A DNA stretch of 64,000 nt from Platycnemis pennipes (taxonomy: Eukaryota > Arthropoda > Insecta > Odonata > Platycnemididae). Below are positions 13,480-25,729 of the stretch, piece by piece. Under the pieces are notes generated by a model, which did no database searches, was not told the DNA's origin, and saw only the letters and a list, made by a program, of their open reading frames with translations. The stretch covers positions 121,586,849-121,650,848 of the forward strand of contig OW121849.1 of the NCBI GenBank assembly GCA_933228895.1, in the 5' to 3' direction. The translations under genes and the position numbers were made by a program. Position 1 is the stretch's first letter. Each line of letters starts with the position of its first letter.

Positions 13480-13615
13480 CACCGGTCCATCCAACGGATA
13501 GATATTGACTTATCTACTCGCTCAAGTAAACAGGATCCAAGAGGTAGCTTACTTAACTTTAAAAAATCTATCTCTGCCGGGATTAAAACCTGGACCCCAT
13601 CATAGAATGTCATTT
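13480..13615 (-). repeat. Possible SINE relic with B-box-like sequence
   Basis: On the minus strand GGTTTTAATCCCGGCAGAGA at about 13570-13590 resembles the B-box and following bases common in insect tRNA-derived SINEs (GGTTCGAATCCCGGCAGAGA), with three changes. An A-box is not convincing upstream, so the element is truncated or the match is chance. Confidence 0.3.
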
Positions 13616-13639
13616 ATAGTCCCCACAGCAAAAAAACGC

Positions 13640-14469
13640 CTTTGTGCACATGCTTTTGGCTATCGGTGTTGTTTCCCAAAAAACTTCTGCTGCAACAATT
13701 AGTATATCATGGTTGTGAATCCGGTATTAAATATCACGGCGATATTGATCTTTTCAACGGAAAAAGGAGTATTTTTATGCTCATACTCATCTCTGATTGG
13801 TCACCTTTAGTCAGCTTGCATAATTGTCAGGTTGTGAAAGGTGATGTTATGATGCATAATGCTTCGGTTGATTCAGAGCAAGATCAGAATGGTGTGGTAG
13901 ATAAAGTACTGAATCATCATTCTCTTTCGAGGATTCTTCTTTGATTCTCGGTTTTGGTAAAATATTTTAGTGACATACGAATACTTACTTTGTTATTGTG
14001 TGTAGTTAAAATAAAGTTCAGTTTTCCTTCCCGATATGGAACGTTAAATCAAGTGTCCATTAGCACCTTCCATTATGTGAGGTTTAAGTCTGGTTTCTTA
14101 CCACTAACATCCAAACATCTAATATATCCTAACTTTAACCAATTTGCCACCAATGCTTCATGACGCTTGAGTGACGTCCCCTTCACAAAATAGCGATACA
14201 AATCTGCAGGAATATTTCTTTTCCGACAACCATGCCACTGAAACCAGGTGCGATGAAGTAAACGAAGGATTTAGATAGAGGATGTAACGGAACTTGGTTA
14301 CGAAATTAATATATTTCGAATGATTCCAGCTGAGCTGGCAACACTCGCTTTCCGCGACCATGCAGGTCATTACGACCATGCGGTTAAGAACAGTTGAACC
14401 GCATAAATATCCACGTGAGGCCAGTAAGTCGTTGAGGAATGAGAGGAAGGAATGGGGGAAAGTAGGGGT
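13640..14469. other. No recognisable gene
   Basis: Contains a 100-codon plus-strand frame (13642-13944) and a 117-codon minus-strand frame (14158-14511), neither with a recognisable domain, and the second runs into low-complexity sequence. Confidence 0.45.
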
Positions 14470-15165
14470 AGGGGGTCGTGAGTCTCGCCCAACCCTCCCT
14501 TCGCCAACCACCCTCCCCTTCCTCCCTTTCTATAACCGTGTCCCCCTCCCCAAAGTCCTCCCCTCCTTCCCCCATCTCTCTCTCTCTCAACTCCGTAGCC
14601 ATCTCTCCGTCCTCACTTCTCTCCCAATTTGTCTCGCACTCCCTTAAGAAACCTCCCTCCCCAGTCTCCACCCTCCCATCCACCTTTTTCCCCCTCCTCC
14701 CCACCCCAATTTCGGGTTAAGTGGCAGCCCCGAATGAGTGGACCTGCTACTAGACAGTTTTCTTCCGTAGGGCCGTGCCTGCGAGAGTCTGAGGGCATTT
14801 GAGTAAGGGGGAGCCCCAGCGAAGGAAGGGAAGAGATGAGGGAGCCGTCGTCTTTGGTCCATGGGGAGGGAGAGGAAAGGGAAGCTATTACCTGTCACTA
14901 AATAGAAAGAGATGGTATGGGTTGGGTGGTGTGAGAGGTGGGAGTTTGGGGAGGGCGTAAAGAGATAAAGCGGTCAAAATTAGACTCGACTTTGAGAGCG
15001 TGAAGGGGAGAAGGAGGGTGGGTTGGGGATGAGGGCCGTTTTGGTCTCCCCATTGAAAGGATGGCGAGGGGAGGAGAAGGGTTATAGAAAATGGTGAGAA
15101 TGGACGCTGGTGAGAGGATGCTGGGGAAACATCTAATGAGGTTGTGCGGCTGAGCCCATGTGAAC
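14470..15165. other. Large strand-skewed island, C-rich then G-rich
   Basis: From 14490 to 14710 the plus strand is strongly C/T-rich with runs of CCCTCC. A short mixed centre at about 14720-14800 follows, and from 14800 to 15140 the strand is G/A-rich. Overlapping open frames occur on both strands throughout, as expected when one strand lacks stop-codon composition, and their proline/serine or glycine/arginine-rich products are not credible proteins. The change of skew is described under findings. Confidence 0.7.
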
Positions 15166-15511
15166 GGGTATTAGGATTTTTCATTACGTTGGGCGCCCCT
15201 CGGGCAATCGAAATATGGCCGCCCTTAAATTGACAATGTTGATCATCTACTACATACCAAACGGGCGTTAAGGGCAGTCCACTATGAATGATGTTTTATA
15301 TTCTGCGAATGTGAGACTAAGCAGCTTCTCTTTTGTAGATATTCCTGGAAAAGTTTTCGCGTAAATATTTTGCAAAGATAAAACCATGTTGATGACAAGA
15401 GTAATTAAAAGCAATTCCTCGCATGTTTTTGGATAGAGTTGGTGGTTAACAAAATCACAACTAAACAGAACTTTGTGACCACGTACTTATTTTGTGGAAT
15501 TTTTCCATAGT

Positions 15512-15677
15512 AATAAGGAGAAAGAAAACTGTGAATTCCACTGGTTTTATTATTGGTACAACCGGTTTCAGCCGTTAGGCCATAGGCCATGATTATGTAT
15601 CTGAGGATGGCCTAACGGCTGAGACCGGTTTTACCAGTAATGAAACCCGTGGAATTCACAATTTTCATTCTTCTTAT
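15512..15677. repeat. Foldback element with Penelope/hammerhead-like arms
   Basis: An imperfect inverted repeat: arm 15512-15583 pairs with arm 15607-15677 across a 23-base spacer. The arms share GGAATTCACA-, ACCGGTT- and GGCCTAACGGCTGA-type blocks. The right arm with its lead-in reads CTGAGGA (15601-15607), a GCC-TAAC-GGC hairpin, then GAGACCGG; the left arm, read on the minus strand, has the same hairpin followed by an intact GAAACCGG. CTGANGA, stem II, GAAA is the hammerhead ribozyme core order, and such motifs are known in the terminal repeats of Penelope-like elements. Each arm has lost one core piece, so self-cleavage is unlikely. Confidence 0.6.
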
Positions 15678-16695
15678 CACAACTAAATGTTGTCATACAC
15701 TTTCACTACTATATGATCGTGGAAGTTTCAGCAAGTTTTTGCAACAAAAACATTTAACTTACGACGCTAAAAACATTTCATTTTTCGCCATAAAAATATA
15801 TGATTTTTCAACATAATAATTTTAACTCTTTTTCTCAACTGAAATAAATAAACATTATAATTACTCAGTTGAGCCTTGAGGTATTTTTATTCAAGAACTG
15901 GATTTGCTTGTATTCCATAAAATTTGCCTGAATGGAAAATAAAAGACAAACCAGTGACTGATATGATATCACCGACTACTTCGGGGCCACCAAAAAAGTT
16001 AAGCATGCTATGTTTTGAAAAATTGTAGACAAAGGATTGTTATTGGCTGTTTTTATTTTGAGCAAAGATTAATCAACCTCAGTTTGACAAAATAACTTGT
16101 ATTTTCTTTACACTTAGGATCGTAAATATAGTAAATACACATTATAGCCAAAATAATAAAAATTCAATTAATTTTACTTCATATAAAAGTTAAAACTATA
16201 ACAAAGTAAAAGTATAGCGTCTTCAAAAACTGATATATTGTAAAAGGATTAGTATAAACCGACGTAAGTAAATATTAGGTACTATTTAACATTGAGTATA
16301 ATCCTTCGCATATTTCTTCCATTCATGAACTCAAGCCTTGATGATTTTACTTGCAGTCCATGTTTATGGTCCTGATAATTCTTCCGCACAGTTACGTTGG
16401 GATAAAAAAATGCCATTTCCTTCGTTCTTAAAGGAATAACAAGTTGCTTTCAATAGCATAAGTACATGTCAACTCTAATGCGTCAATTTCACGCGTGATT
16501 TCCAACGATAACAAATTATGAATCCATGCATGACGGAAAGGGTTAGTGATTACGCGTACGGAAAGGCAAAAAAAAATTGAACGTTGAGTAGCATGCGATC
16601 GCAAGTCGTGCTGCTAATGGCATCCTTAAAGTCATGCTCACTCATAATATTGGTCGGCCAAACGTAATTTCGAAGCGTATCATGTCCGTCGACCG
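15678..16695. other. No recognisable feature
   Basis: AT-rich DNA; no long open frame, repeat boundary or RNA gene recognised. Confidence 0.5.
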
Positions 16696-16799
16696 ATTAA
16701 TGAGGTTGGCCACCGGTTAAAAAAGAAAACCGGGAGCTCCGATCTCTGATCTCAAGTCTATGAAACGGAAATGAAAATAAAAAGAAAGAGGAATGAATC

Positions 16800-17160
16800 A
16801 ACCGGTTGAAAATGATTGAGTGGAGAGAGAGAGAGAGAGTGGGAGGAAGATGGGGTGTGGGGAGCGGAAGAAGAATGGGGGAGGATGACCGGCGAAAATG
16901 CGATTGGTGCGTGCGTGAAGGGGGTTGTCGGGGGTGGAGGCGTTCGAGAGTTCGAAGCCGAGAGATGCGGTCGCATAGCAGAGATGCCTGGACAAATTGG
17001 ACGGGCAAATTATGCGGTGGGGCGCTCGTCAGACTGAGGAGGGAAGTGTTGGGGGGGCGAGAGATGAGGACGTCGCGAGTTGAAAGGTGTGGATTGACGT
17101 TGAAGGATGCGTTCGTCGGAGAGAGGGGAAGGGAGTGATGTGGGTGTGGTCGCCGGTATT
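16800..17160. other. Purine-rich island with GA microsatellite
   Basis: The plus strand is G/A-rich for about 350 bp and starts with a GA dinucleotide run at about 16822-16840. Overlapping frames of 60-110 codons on both strands follow the base bias and look like arginine/glycine-rich or proline/serine-rich low complexity. No domain is visible. Confidence 0.6.
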
Positions 17161-18995
17161 GGATGGGTGGAGAAGTTTTTTAGGTTTCATCCGGGAGACA
17201 TAAATGAGAAGAGGAACGCATACCATAAACTCGAGGTTTTGAAAAGTTATTTAAAAAATGTTAAACGTGAAATGATTAGCGGCATTGCATTTTTAAAACA
17301 GATTTCCTATTTCCACATCAGTGGATTCAACCGTGTCCCAGACAGAAAATCGACTCGGACAGGGAGAAGAGAGAGGGTGGGAAAGAAGAAACGGTGGATC
17401 GAAACTCGGAGTTGGCATTAGCCTACTCTTGCTAAAAATAATGCCTAGAAGAACATAGCATAACGACATATCCGATGACGGAGTACTGACGGTGGAACTT
17501 TCTTCACAATGCACAAAAATATAGGTTTAGATTCATTTCACTGTAGTTAAAACATGGTAGCCTAATCTCTAGCTACAACATGAGAACATTTATTTCTTTT
17601 TATTCCATGTGCCTTTTTATTCCATGTGCCTTTTTCGACTTCATATATACACCCCATATTTATCATTTCCCAATTGCAAACAAATATAAAGTCGGATATG
17701 ATGCCAATGGAGCTTCGACGACTAATTAAACAACTCGTAATTACCCTGATTTTTAAACAGCAACGATATCACCATGGAAAAATGCGCAATATAGGTAATT
17801 GGACTTTGTTCTACCGCGGGGACATTCTTCTGCGTTAAACTAGTTTTGACCATTACGGCTTGTTCAGGTGCATAATTGATTTTTTAAACACAACTTTTTT
17901 ATTATGAGTTTTTATAAGAAATTCCACAAAGCCATGTCGGTTTACATTTCTTGCCAATCATTTGCAATATGATAATGCCTGAATTTTCTCGCAAATTATA
18001 TGAAACTCAGCCTTATAATTTAATGTATTTAATAGGTATTTTTAAAAATTAATATTTCACAGCGTAGACAGCATGACAGAAACACTGAGAAATAACGATT
18101 TTTTTTACATATTTTACGGTAGTAAGGCACATGAAGTGTCCTTATTTTTTCCTGTACTTAGATAGGTACAGCTTGAAGTCCTATTGAAATATCATTATCG
18201 AAAGACACCTGGTATACGTAACAGTCAAATTGTAACTTTCCATAAGTTACTCCTGATGCAGATGTCCCCTGCCTAATTTGAGCCCGTGTTTTGCTTAGCA
18301 TAAGATGATCTCTAACTTCAGCTATCAGTTTGGCTTTCATTTAAGATTACTGGGGTTAAAAAATTGCTTTAGTTAACAAAATTTTTAGTACTTAAAGTTA
18401 CACATACTAATAAGCCTTTCATGCAAGGCTGTTAGGTTCTTCCTGCGTATAGACGTCTAGATGGGCAGTTGTCCAGATGCCCAGATTACAGTCGCTACCT
18501 TCAGGTTCGACGTCATATACTGAGATGCAGTTTATTCTTCAGAAATTCTCCCACTTTGTGATTGTTGCAGATATTAGAGAGTGATTATCCGTCTTCTCCA
18601 TCAAAGTATTCTGGTTTCTTGGAAATGTCTATCACATATCGTGATAACTACGGAAAATACTTTTGTCCTTTGGCTTAGATATTACTATCCACCAACTTAA
18701 TTATACCTTAATGTCAAAATATTAAGACTTACAAGTGTCTGGGCTAGTCGTCGCCAAAAAAGTATTATTTGAGAGAGTGGAGTGCTGATCCGCCGGCAAA
18801 TTGCATTGGTTGTTTTCTCAAGTAGCATAATTTTAAAAGCATCCATTAGATTAATCGCCATAGAGTTTACTTGAATGACTTATTTAGTCGTGGTTTTACA
18901 GATTTTTGATCAAATTTTCGAATTATGACTGAGAAATTCCAAGGTAAAATTTTCAATGGTATTCTTTTGAGGCTTCAGACGGCACGCAAGTTGAG
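17161..18995. other. No recognisable gene; one 17-bp microduplication
   Basis: AT-rich DNA. TTTTTATTCCATGTGCC is present twice in direct tandem at about 17597-17631. No transposon or RNA gene recognised. Confidence 0.5.
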
Positions 18996-19198
18996 GCTTG
19001 GTATGGTTATCAATGCTATTCTGATGGACTCCACTGTGCATATTATGACATGCCAGCCAGTCATATTATTTCTGTTATTTGATGCCAAGATATGATGCTT
19101 GGTATGGTTATCAATGCTATTCTGATGGACTCCACTGTGCATATTATGACATGCCAGCCAGTCATATTATTTCTGTTATTTGATGCCAAGATATGATG
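18996..19198. repeat. Exact tandem duplication, two copies of 101 bp
   Basis: The unit starting GCTTGGTATGGTTATC at 18996 is repeated in direct tandem from 19097, and I found no difference between the copies. Both end at GATGCCAAGATATGATGC. No coding potential. Confidence 0.95.
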
Positions 19199-19199
19199 C

Positions 19200-20794
19200 G
19201 TGTTTTTTTATGGAGAAGGATCGATCTTTTTGGCAAATGAACGTACCTGAGAATCCCATCCTTTCCTGCACGATCCTTTTACTCGTGAAAAGAATCCTAC
19301 ATATGTTTTTCTCTAGTACGAATTACTGCCCACAACCCACCCGTTGGGTCGAATGATATTTGCAAGTGTTATCTCAACAAATCAATGGTATTACTTAATG
19401 CTTGAATTTAGATTTGAGGTATATAGTCAGAATAAGCAGCAAATAATAGAAATATACCTTCGGTGTGAAATTAGGCACAATTATTAAATCATAGTACCTT
19501 GAAATAAACGTACCTTTGCATCGATTTTTTTCATTAAGTTTTCCATTTAGTTGAGTGATTTTACCCTCAGAGAATTCAATTTGAATTAGTATGTAACAAC
19601 GTATTAATGAATATAATTATCGCACAACACATTTTTTTCATTATTACTTATTCAAATTCCATTTGACTGGGGACAGCGAGAAGAGAATACACACAGAATA
19701 TCTATAGTAGCCATCATAATCATTCTTTTCTAACTCTTAACCTTTTGAAAGCCATTTGTGAGCGTCTTTTCACGTAATGTTTAGGAGGAGCTAATCATTC
19801 AAAGTGAGCGGGAGCTTTACTCTTTCTTCATCTCTATTGTCTTAAGGCGGCGCTTTCAAGAGCTGGCTTCTACAAAGAGCAAAGGCTTTCACTGGAGCAG
19901 CCACCTACCGGTTAAAATTAGCATCAGCTCCTACTGAGCTCATTCATGTCTACGCCCATTCATATTTCATCAGAAAACAATGAATTTTACCATCTTCCGA
20001 TCTAGTTGGCTAAGCCATAAAGGAAACAAAGCTTTTTCATTTTGACCTTATTTTATTTCTTTTCATAAATATCTCTAAATATATCAAATGGCAGAATTGA
20101 TAGTTGGAATATAATGAAGTTAGATAGGTAGGTGCTTCTTAACCAATGCGGGAGTTATCAATGAATAAATTCCAATCCAGGGTTTTCCCGCGAAAACATT
20201 TGTACATTACTTAAGCTCCTATTTACATTGCAATGCATGGATATTTTATTATTTTAAAATACTACATTCAACAAAATTATTTCGGAGGCAGAATTCGAAA
20301 CCGAAACTATAGAATAGTCATAACAGGGTATCTTTTTCGGTATGTTTTAGCTGCAATTATCTTCTACATTCTTTATGTCGATTAACCGTCTACCATTCTT
20401 TTTTAAGGTGTTTACATGGAGAATAATAGCGTTAACAAGGTTGTTGGAATGGAAGAGAAACGAACAAAAGCTGGAGATAGTGTGTGAAAAAGAAATTTTA
20501 TTGAGGAAATTAGAAAGCACAAAGAATAGGTTAGATAAAGGTTGTATTTTGCTATGATGGGCATATGTTTGTTGTAGGACATGAGAGAGGGAAGGATTTT
20601 GGGTATGTAAGATGGATGCAGGATGTAAATGGTTATTTTGGATAGAATAATGTGAATAAGAGATATACCTAGGTATACTGAAAATGCAATCATAGGAAAG
20701 AGAGAGGTCTACGTCAGTGGGTAATGTATAATATAAGCCTACCCTAAACGGTAAATTTTCTATTATTATATAAAAACATCTATGCATATATTAG
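19200..20794. other. No recognisable gene
   Basis: AT-rich DNA. A 146-codon minus-strand frame at 20347-20787 is leucine/isoleucine/serine-rich with no known motif and probably reflects the base composition. Confidence 0.45.
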
Positions 20795-21370
20795 TCAGTA
20801 GAATAGCTAAATTAGTCAGCTAAGGCAAAGAGGGCATTCTACCAGATGAAGAACCTACTTAGAGCTGGAAGTACAAGCGCAGAAATAAGGAAGCAATTCA
20901 TCAGAATGTACATCCGGATCATGCTTCTTTACGGTTGTGAGTCTCCGACAATGACAGCAGCAGAGAAGAAAAGGGTGGAATCATTCTAAATTTAGTGCTG
21001 CAGAATAGTGATAAAGATTAAAGGATATACCGAGTAAGTAATGAGGAAGTCCTAAGAAGAGTGGGTTAAAATATAAGGCTGCTGAAAACTCTTTTAAAAA
21101 AACGGGTCATTTTAATCGGCCATATCTAAAGACACTATGGCCTGATGAAGATAATCGTCGAGAGAAAAAGAAACCGTTAGATAGGAAAAGACAGGCCTCG
21201 TATGAGACATATAGAGCAGGTTGCGAATGATGTAAAAGAGAGGAATTATGTCAATAGAGTCAATATGACGAGGTTGGCCAATATAAGAATAGAGTGGAGG
21301 GCTGTGTCAAACCAATCCTAGGATTGTTGACCGATTATCATGATGATATGCATATAAAAGTCAGTGTTCG
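20795..21370 (+). pseudogene. LINE reverse-transcriptase C-terminal relic (RTE/Jockey-like)
   Basis: Frame-jumping translation gives FYQMKNLLRAGSTSAEIRK, FIRMYIRIMLLYGCES, EKKRVESF, SNEEVLRRVG, VILIGHI-RHYGLMK, RPRMRHIEQVANDVKERN and RIEWRAVSNQS, in this order. These match the order of C-terminal blocks in insect RTE/Jockey-type LINE proteins, where they follow the polymerase palm. The polymerase core itself, with its FADD box, is not present, and several stops and frameshifts break the frame. The end runs into a TTGTTGACCGATTATCATGATGATATG tail of the kind that ends such elements, giving plus orientation. From 20977 onwards the relic takes part in a later tandem duplication. Confidence 0.8.
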
Positions 21371-22198
21371 CATGTATATTCCAGCATCACGTCCAAATAG
21401 CTAATATCACGTCCAAATAGCAAACCAATCCTAGGATTGTTGACCGATTATCATGATGATATGCATATAAAAGTCAGTGTTCGCATGTATATTCCAGCAT
21501 CACGTCCAAATAGCTTAGGCGATGGTCGTAAAATTTGAAACCCTTATACATGATAGACTGTGATAACACGTTTTGATCACTGCTGCTGGATAACCACCGG
21601 ATTAAAAGGCCAGTTGTATTTCCGGTTCATTATGACAGAATGACATGCCGGAATCATTCTAAATTTAGTGCTGCAGAATAGTGATAAAGATTAAAGGATA
21701 TACCGAGTAAGTAATGAGGAAGTCCTAAGAAGAGTGGGTTAAAATATAAGGCTGCTGAAAACTCTTTTAAAAAAACGGGTCATTTTAATCGGCCATATCT
21801 AAAGACACTATGGCCTGATGAAGATAATCGTCGAGAGAAAAAGAAACCGTTAGATAGGAAAAGACAGGCCTCGTATGAGACATATAGAGCAGGTTGCGAA
21901 TGATGTAAAAGAGAGGAATTATGTCAATAGAGTCAATATGACGAGGTTGGCCAATATAAGAATAGAGTGGAGGGCTGTGTCAAACCAATCCTAGGATTGT
22001 TGACCGATTATCATGATGATATGCATATAAAAGTCAGTGTTCGCATGTATATTCCAGCATCACGTCCAAATAGCTTAGGCGATGGTCGTAAAATTTGAAA
22101 CCCTTATACATGATAGACTGTGATAACACGTTTTGATCACTGCTGCTGGATAACCACCGGATTAAAAGGCCAGTTGTATTTCCGGTTCATTATGACAG
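20977..22198. repeat. Nested tandem duplication containing the LINE relic
   Basis: A 549-bp unit (starting GGAATCATTCTAAATTTAG, ending TATGACAG) occurs at 20977-21638 and again at 21650-22198. In the first copy an inner 113-bp piece (21308-21420), which ends with a repeated ATCACGTCCAAATAG, is itself duplicated in tandem from 21421. Eleven bases separate the two large copies. I saw no substitutions between copies, so the events are recent or are an assembly artefact. The order of events implied is: LINE insertion and decay, then the 549-bp and 113-bp duplications. Confidence 0.9.
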
Positions 22199-22539
22199 CT
22201 ACAGTGTGTAATCACTTATTCACGGAGATTTCATCGCTAAGAAGGCAATTTATCCATTGGGGAAGCTATCAGAAAAGGCAATAGGAGCACGAAATAGGGA
22301 TGATTTCGTGAGCATTTCAGTGGAAAAATCTCCAATGTTTCCAGCAGTTTGGTTCCTGCTATGGTACTGCTCTCCAGTGCTGATGTGCAAGACTCTAATC
22401 TCGAGAAGAAAGCATCCTTCCGAAAGAAGTATTTATTTTAAACTATAAACATAAGCCTAAAAGTAAGGAAATACATAATTTGAATTTATGCATTAAGGTT
22501 ATTCCTTCATGGCAGGGAGACACGATAATAATATCACCC

Positions 22540-22875
22540 TGAAAAGCAAGACTAGAAGCATGTGTAATGTGGTTTTACAGAGTAGGGGTGAAGAGAAAAT
22601 ACACAGAGTTAATAATGAAGAAATTCAAAAGAGACGGGGAAAAATGTGTTTCTTGAAACTTCTTATGTGAACTTGGCACCATGATCGGATGCATTGTGAA
22701 ACAAAAAATTCTTATGAAGAGGGTAATCGAAAGAAAAGTGAATGGGAATATTGGTTTAGTGTGTCCTAATGCCTGTGCCTAAAGTGTCCTTAAATGAAAT
22801 AATGCGATAGTATGATTTTATTTGTCGGTAAAAGAATTGAATGGACAGCTGCGTCAACTCAATCATAAAATTAAT
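22540..22875 (+). pseudogene. Second LINE C-terminal relic, more decayed
   Basis: Joining frames gives EACVMWFYRVGVKRKYTE, then MKRVIERKVNGNIG and a final RIEWTAASTQS block. They line up with the EAFEMWCYRRM, LLKRIIEGKVEGKRGRG and RIEWRAAS blocks of the same LINE type as the relic at 20795. Frameshifts and stops are numerous and no polymerase core is present. It lies in the same orientation about 340 bp downstream of the duplicated relic, but its sequence is different enough to be a separate, older insertion. Confidence 0.55.
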
Positions 22876-22879
22876 GGGT

Positions 22880-25588
22880 AGGATTTATTTAAATACTCTC
22901 ACGTCATCAACATGACATGTTACCCTGCGAACAACCGCATCGGTTTTTGGAATGAGGAGTGGGTTAAGTAATGTTAATAATTATTATAAAATGTCTTTAT
23001 TGGTATGAAATCGGGGAAAAAACTGTCCCTCCTGCTATCTAACCCCTCGTCAAAATAATCACATAAGGTAAATGATTGTCATGACTCATACAATTAAAAT
23101 TTGAGGTAAAAAAACAAAATAGATACATTTGAAGCAAATAGAGAATGATAAATTAAAAAATATATGCACACAATGCATCAAAATTAAACATCAAAGAAAT
23201 TGTGGTGTGTGAAAGTATTTACAACTGTGGGAGAAACTTCAGGATTATTATTTTTGCATCTTTTACGAAGTTACCCACTGCACTGAAAAATACCCACACT
23301 AGAAGGGATTGCGAAAAAACTGCGATATCTTACCCACGGTGTAGTCTGTGTTTGGAAAGAAATGAAATTTAATATTGCATAGGTAACTTAGTATATGAAT
23401 GTTACCGAAGAGTAAACCTTCTTCGCCAATCCTTCATACGTGAGAGGGGAAGCAATATCGTTGACACCTTGTTTTTCTTGTAAGCAACAAGTATATTTTG
23501 ATCCTACGCCCGGGTTTCTTCATTTGACAGCTTCCAGAAGTCCCACTTAAAAACTACAACCCACCAGTCCATAATTGTAAATTCAGCATTCGGCCATTAT
23601 GTAACACTAAAAAGACCACATCTTGATGTAGCTTCAAGGCCCCACGAAGTAGCTCCATGGACATGAACGTAAACGGCCCACCGTCTGGTCGGCCAACCAT
23701 TTCATCTCTTCTCTCTTCACCAGAGATCAGATAGAATAATTGATAGTCCTTTAATATTTATGGTAAATTTTGATGGTGTTTCCCTGCCCAACTGTGCATT
23801 TCATTTTCCTAACGGCTGCACCCCAAATCTGTTACTCTCTTCAAGTCAAAATATGTCCTGTCTCTCTTCACACAACCCGTAGGCCCTTAACAATTTCTTA
23901 TCCTTGCTCAGTCATGACATTATTATACCGTCAAAGACAATCTTGTGCCTCACATTCCTCTTGATAAGTCAAAGAGGAAAATATATTCATTTTGAATAAG
24001 AGAAGTAATATACTTCTCTCACAAGACACCGAATGACCAGGACTAAGTATTTAGCTAAGTCATCTTCAGGTGCAACTCTACCTTCGTGCAAAACATATGT
24101 TGACCTTATTCATATTGAACCCATGGATCTGCATGTGGGGAAGCCGTGAAGCTTTTTTGCAGCATTTTTTTCTCCTTCGCCATCTAGATGTCGCGCGTGT
24201 ATTTGTATTTCCTACTCACGCACCTAGACCATTAAGAGTCATAAGCCATAATTTGGCAGTAACAATAATATCGTGAAACATGTAGTCAGTTATTACTTGC
24301 GAATATTTTATGTGATCCAGCATGAAAATGTTCATCATTTTTGTGACACATTACCTTGAAAGCAGAAAATAAAACTTTTAAAATAACTCTGTATTGAATA
24401 TAGATAATATCCCCCGAAGGTATCTCATCATTAATCAAAACATAAATCTTCTCTGCAGCAGGCTGCATATCATATTACTTACGATCCAAATATCAGCTAT
24501 GTATTGTTGTGAGCGAAGCAGAATGCTTAGGAAATGAGTATTTCAAAGATTTGCAACGCCTCGATAATTATCAAAGGCCAATGTCCTTCAAATAATAATA
24601 TACAGGGTACTTTAAGTATCTTGTTCAAAACCCACATCGAGATATCCGTGGTATTTAAATAAAATGGCTTCGGGAGTTAATATTAATGTGGAGATAAAAG
24701 GCATGCCGATGACAGCGGTCATGTTAATTACAGAAAAAGAGTTGAAGAAGACTCTGCCTATAAAATATTGACAATATATCACCTGAAAGATGAAGAAATG
24801 GAAATCTCAAGTACTTTTATGATAGAAATACAAGCCACAAAAAAATGGAAACACTTCATGTGGTCTTACACATATGGACTACATGTGGAGCTAGCTTCTT
24901 GATGGTAGTGAGACATGTATTGTAGATGTCACACAGAAGAAATACTCCTACCTAGTTGTACGGTAACGGCTTTAGGCAATCATTCACCAAAAAATAGTAT
25001 TCAAAATTTTGTAATTCTAATATTGGCTGACAGCTGGAATGTTAATCAGAGTTTGAGTTAAGTACTATTGAAAAATATTGTAATTGAATCTTATAAGGAT
25101 AGAAAATTTTGAAAGGTACAGTAAGATCTATAAAAAATTGAAATAGAGGAAATGGAGCCATAGGTTTAATGCTATAGGTAATGCAATTTTGACGATGATG
25201 TGCTACGATGAAATGGTGCACAGCACTTTAATCCCGTCAAAATCGACGTCTTACGTCCGAGTCCAAAATCTTGGATACGTTTTCTTACCTTGAATCGTAG
25301 ACTACTCTTTTGAGGTTTAAAGCAAGTTCCGCAGTCAGATTCTGGCACATGTTTTGTATCCAATGAATGCAAACGATTTGGATAGAGTGAGATGGTGGTG
25401 TTGTAACGTAGTAGTGTTTTGTCCACTCTTGTACACACAATTTGAGCTAGAAAAATAGAATTCACTCCAAACTTCCATCCAAATGTATAAAACCATCCAA
25501 TCAGATACTTCCATAAAATTATGCATTGATTTTTTTAGAGTGATTTGATAGGAAATAAATGCGTGTGCTTTCCCGGCGAACAGATTGG
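22880..25588. other. No recognisable gene
   Basis: AT-rich DNA with scattered frames up to 97 codons (25172-25465 minus), none with a recognisable domain. No repeat boundaries or RNA genes recognised. Confidence 0.5.
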
Positions 25589-25725
25589 AGGAATTCATCT
25601 CATAATCCACCGTTTCAGATCGTCCATGCTCACTCAACTGCCCTGAAGACGATGTCCAAGTCGCCAATCGAAATGTTGGCCAGTATGGACGATCTGAACT
25701 GGTGGAATACCCGAGAAGAATTTCT
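25589..25725. repeat. Penelope-like foldback with hammerhead-like core
   Basis: Arms 25589-25629 and 25683-25725 are inverted copies (shared CAGATCGTCCAT, AATCCACC/ATTCCACC and GAATTCATCTC/AAATTCTTCTC blocks) around a 53-base centre. The centre contains CTGAAGA (25643-25649) and GAAA (25670-25673), with a GAT/ATC pairing possible between them. That is the conserved hammerhead order, with position 7 free to vary. The phrase CTGAAGA ... GAAATGTTGGCC followed by CCCGAGAAGAATTT closely resembles termini of Penelope-like elements as I know them from arthropods. Only the terminal region is present; no reverse transcriptase or GIY-YIG gene adjoins it. Confidence 0.65.
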
Positions 25726-25729
25726 TCGA

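Noticed and set aside
14384..15184. Many overlapping frames of 60-106 codons on both strands
   Set aside because: They are low-complexity by-products of the skewed island; no frame has a domain or preferred codon use.
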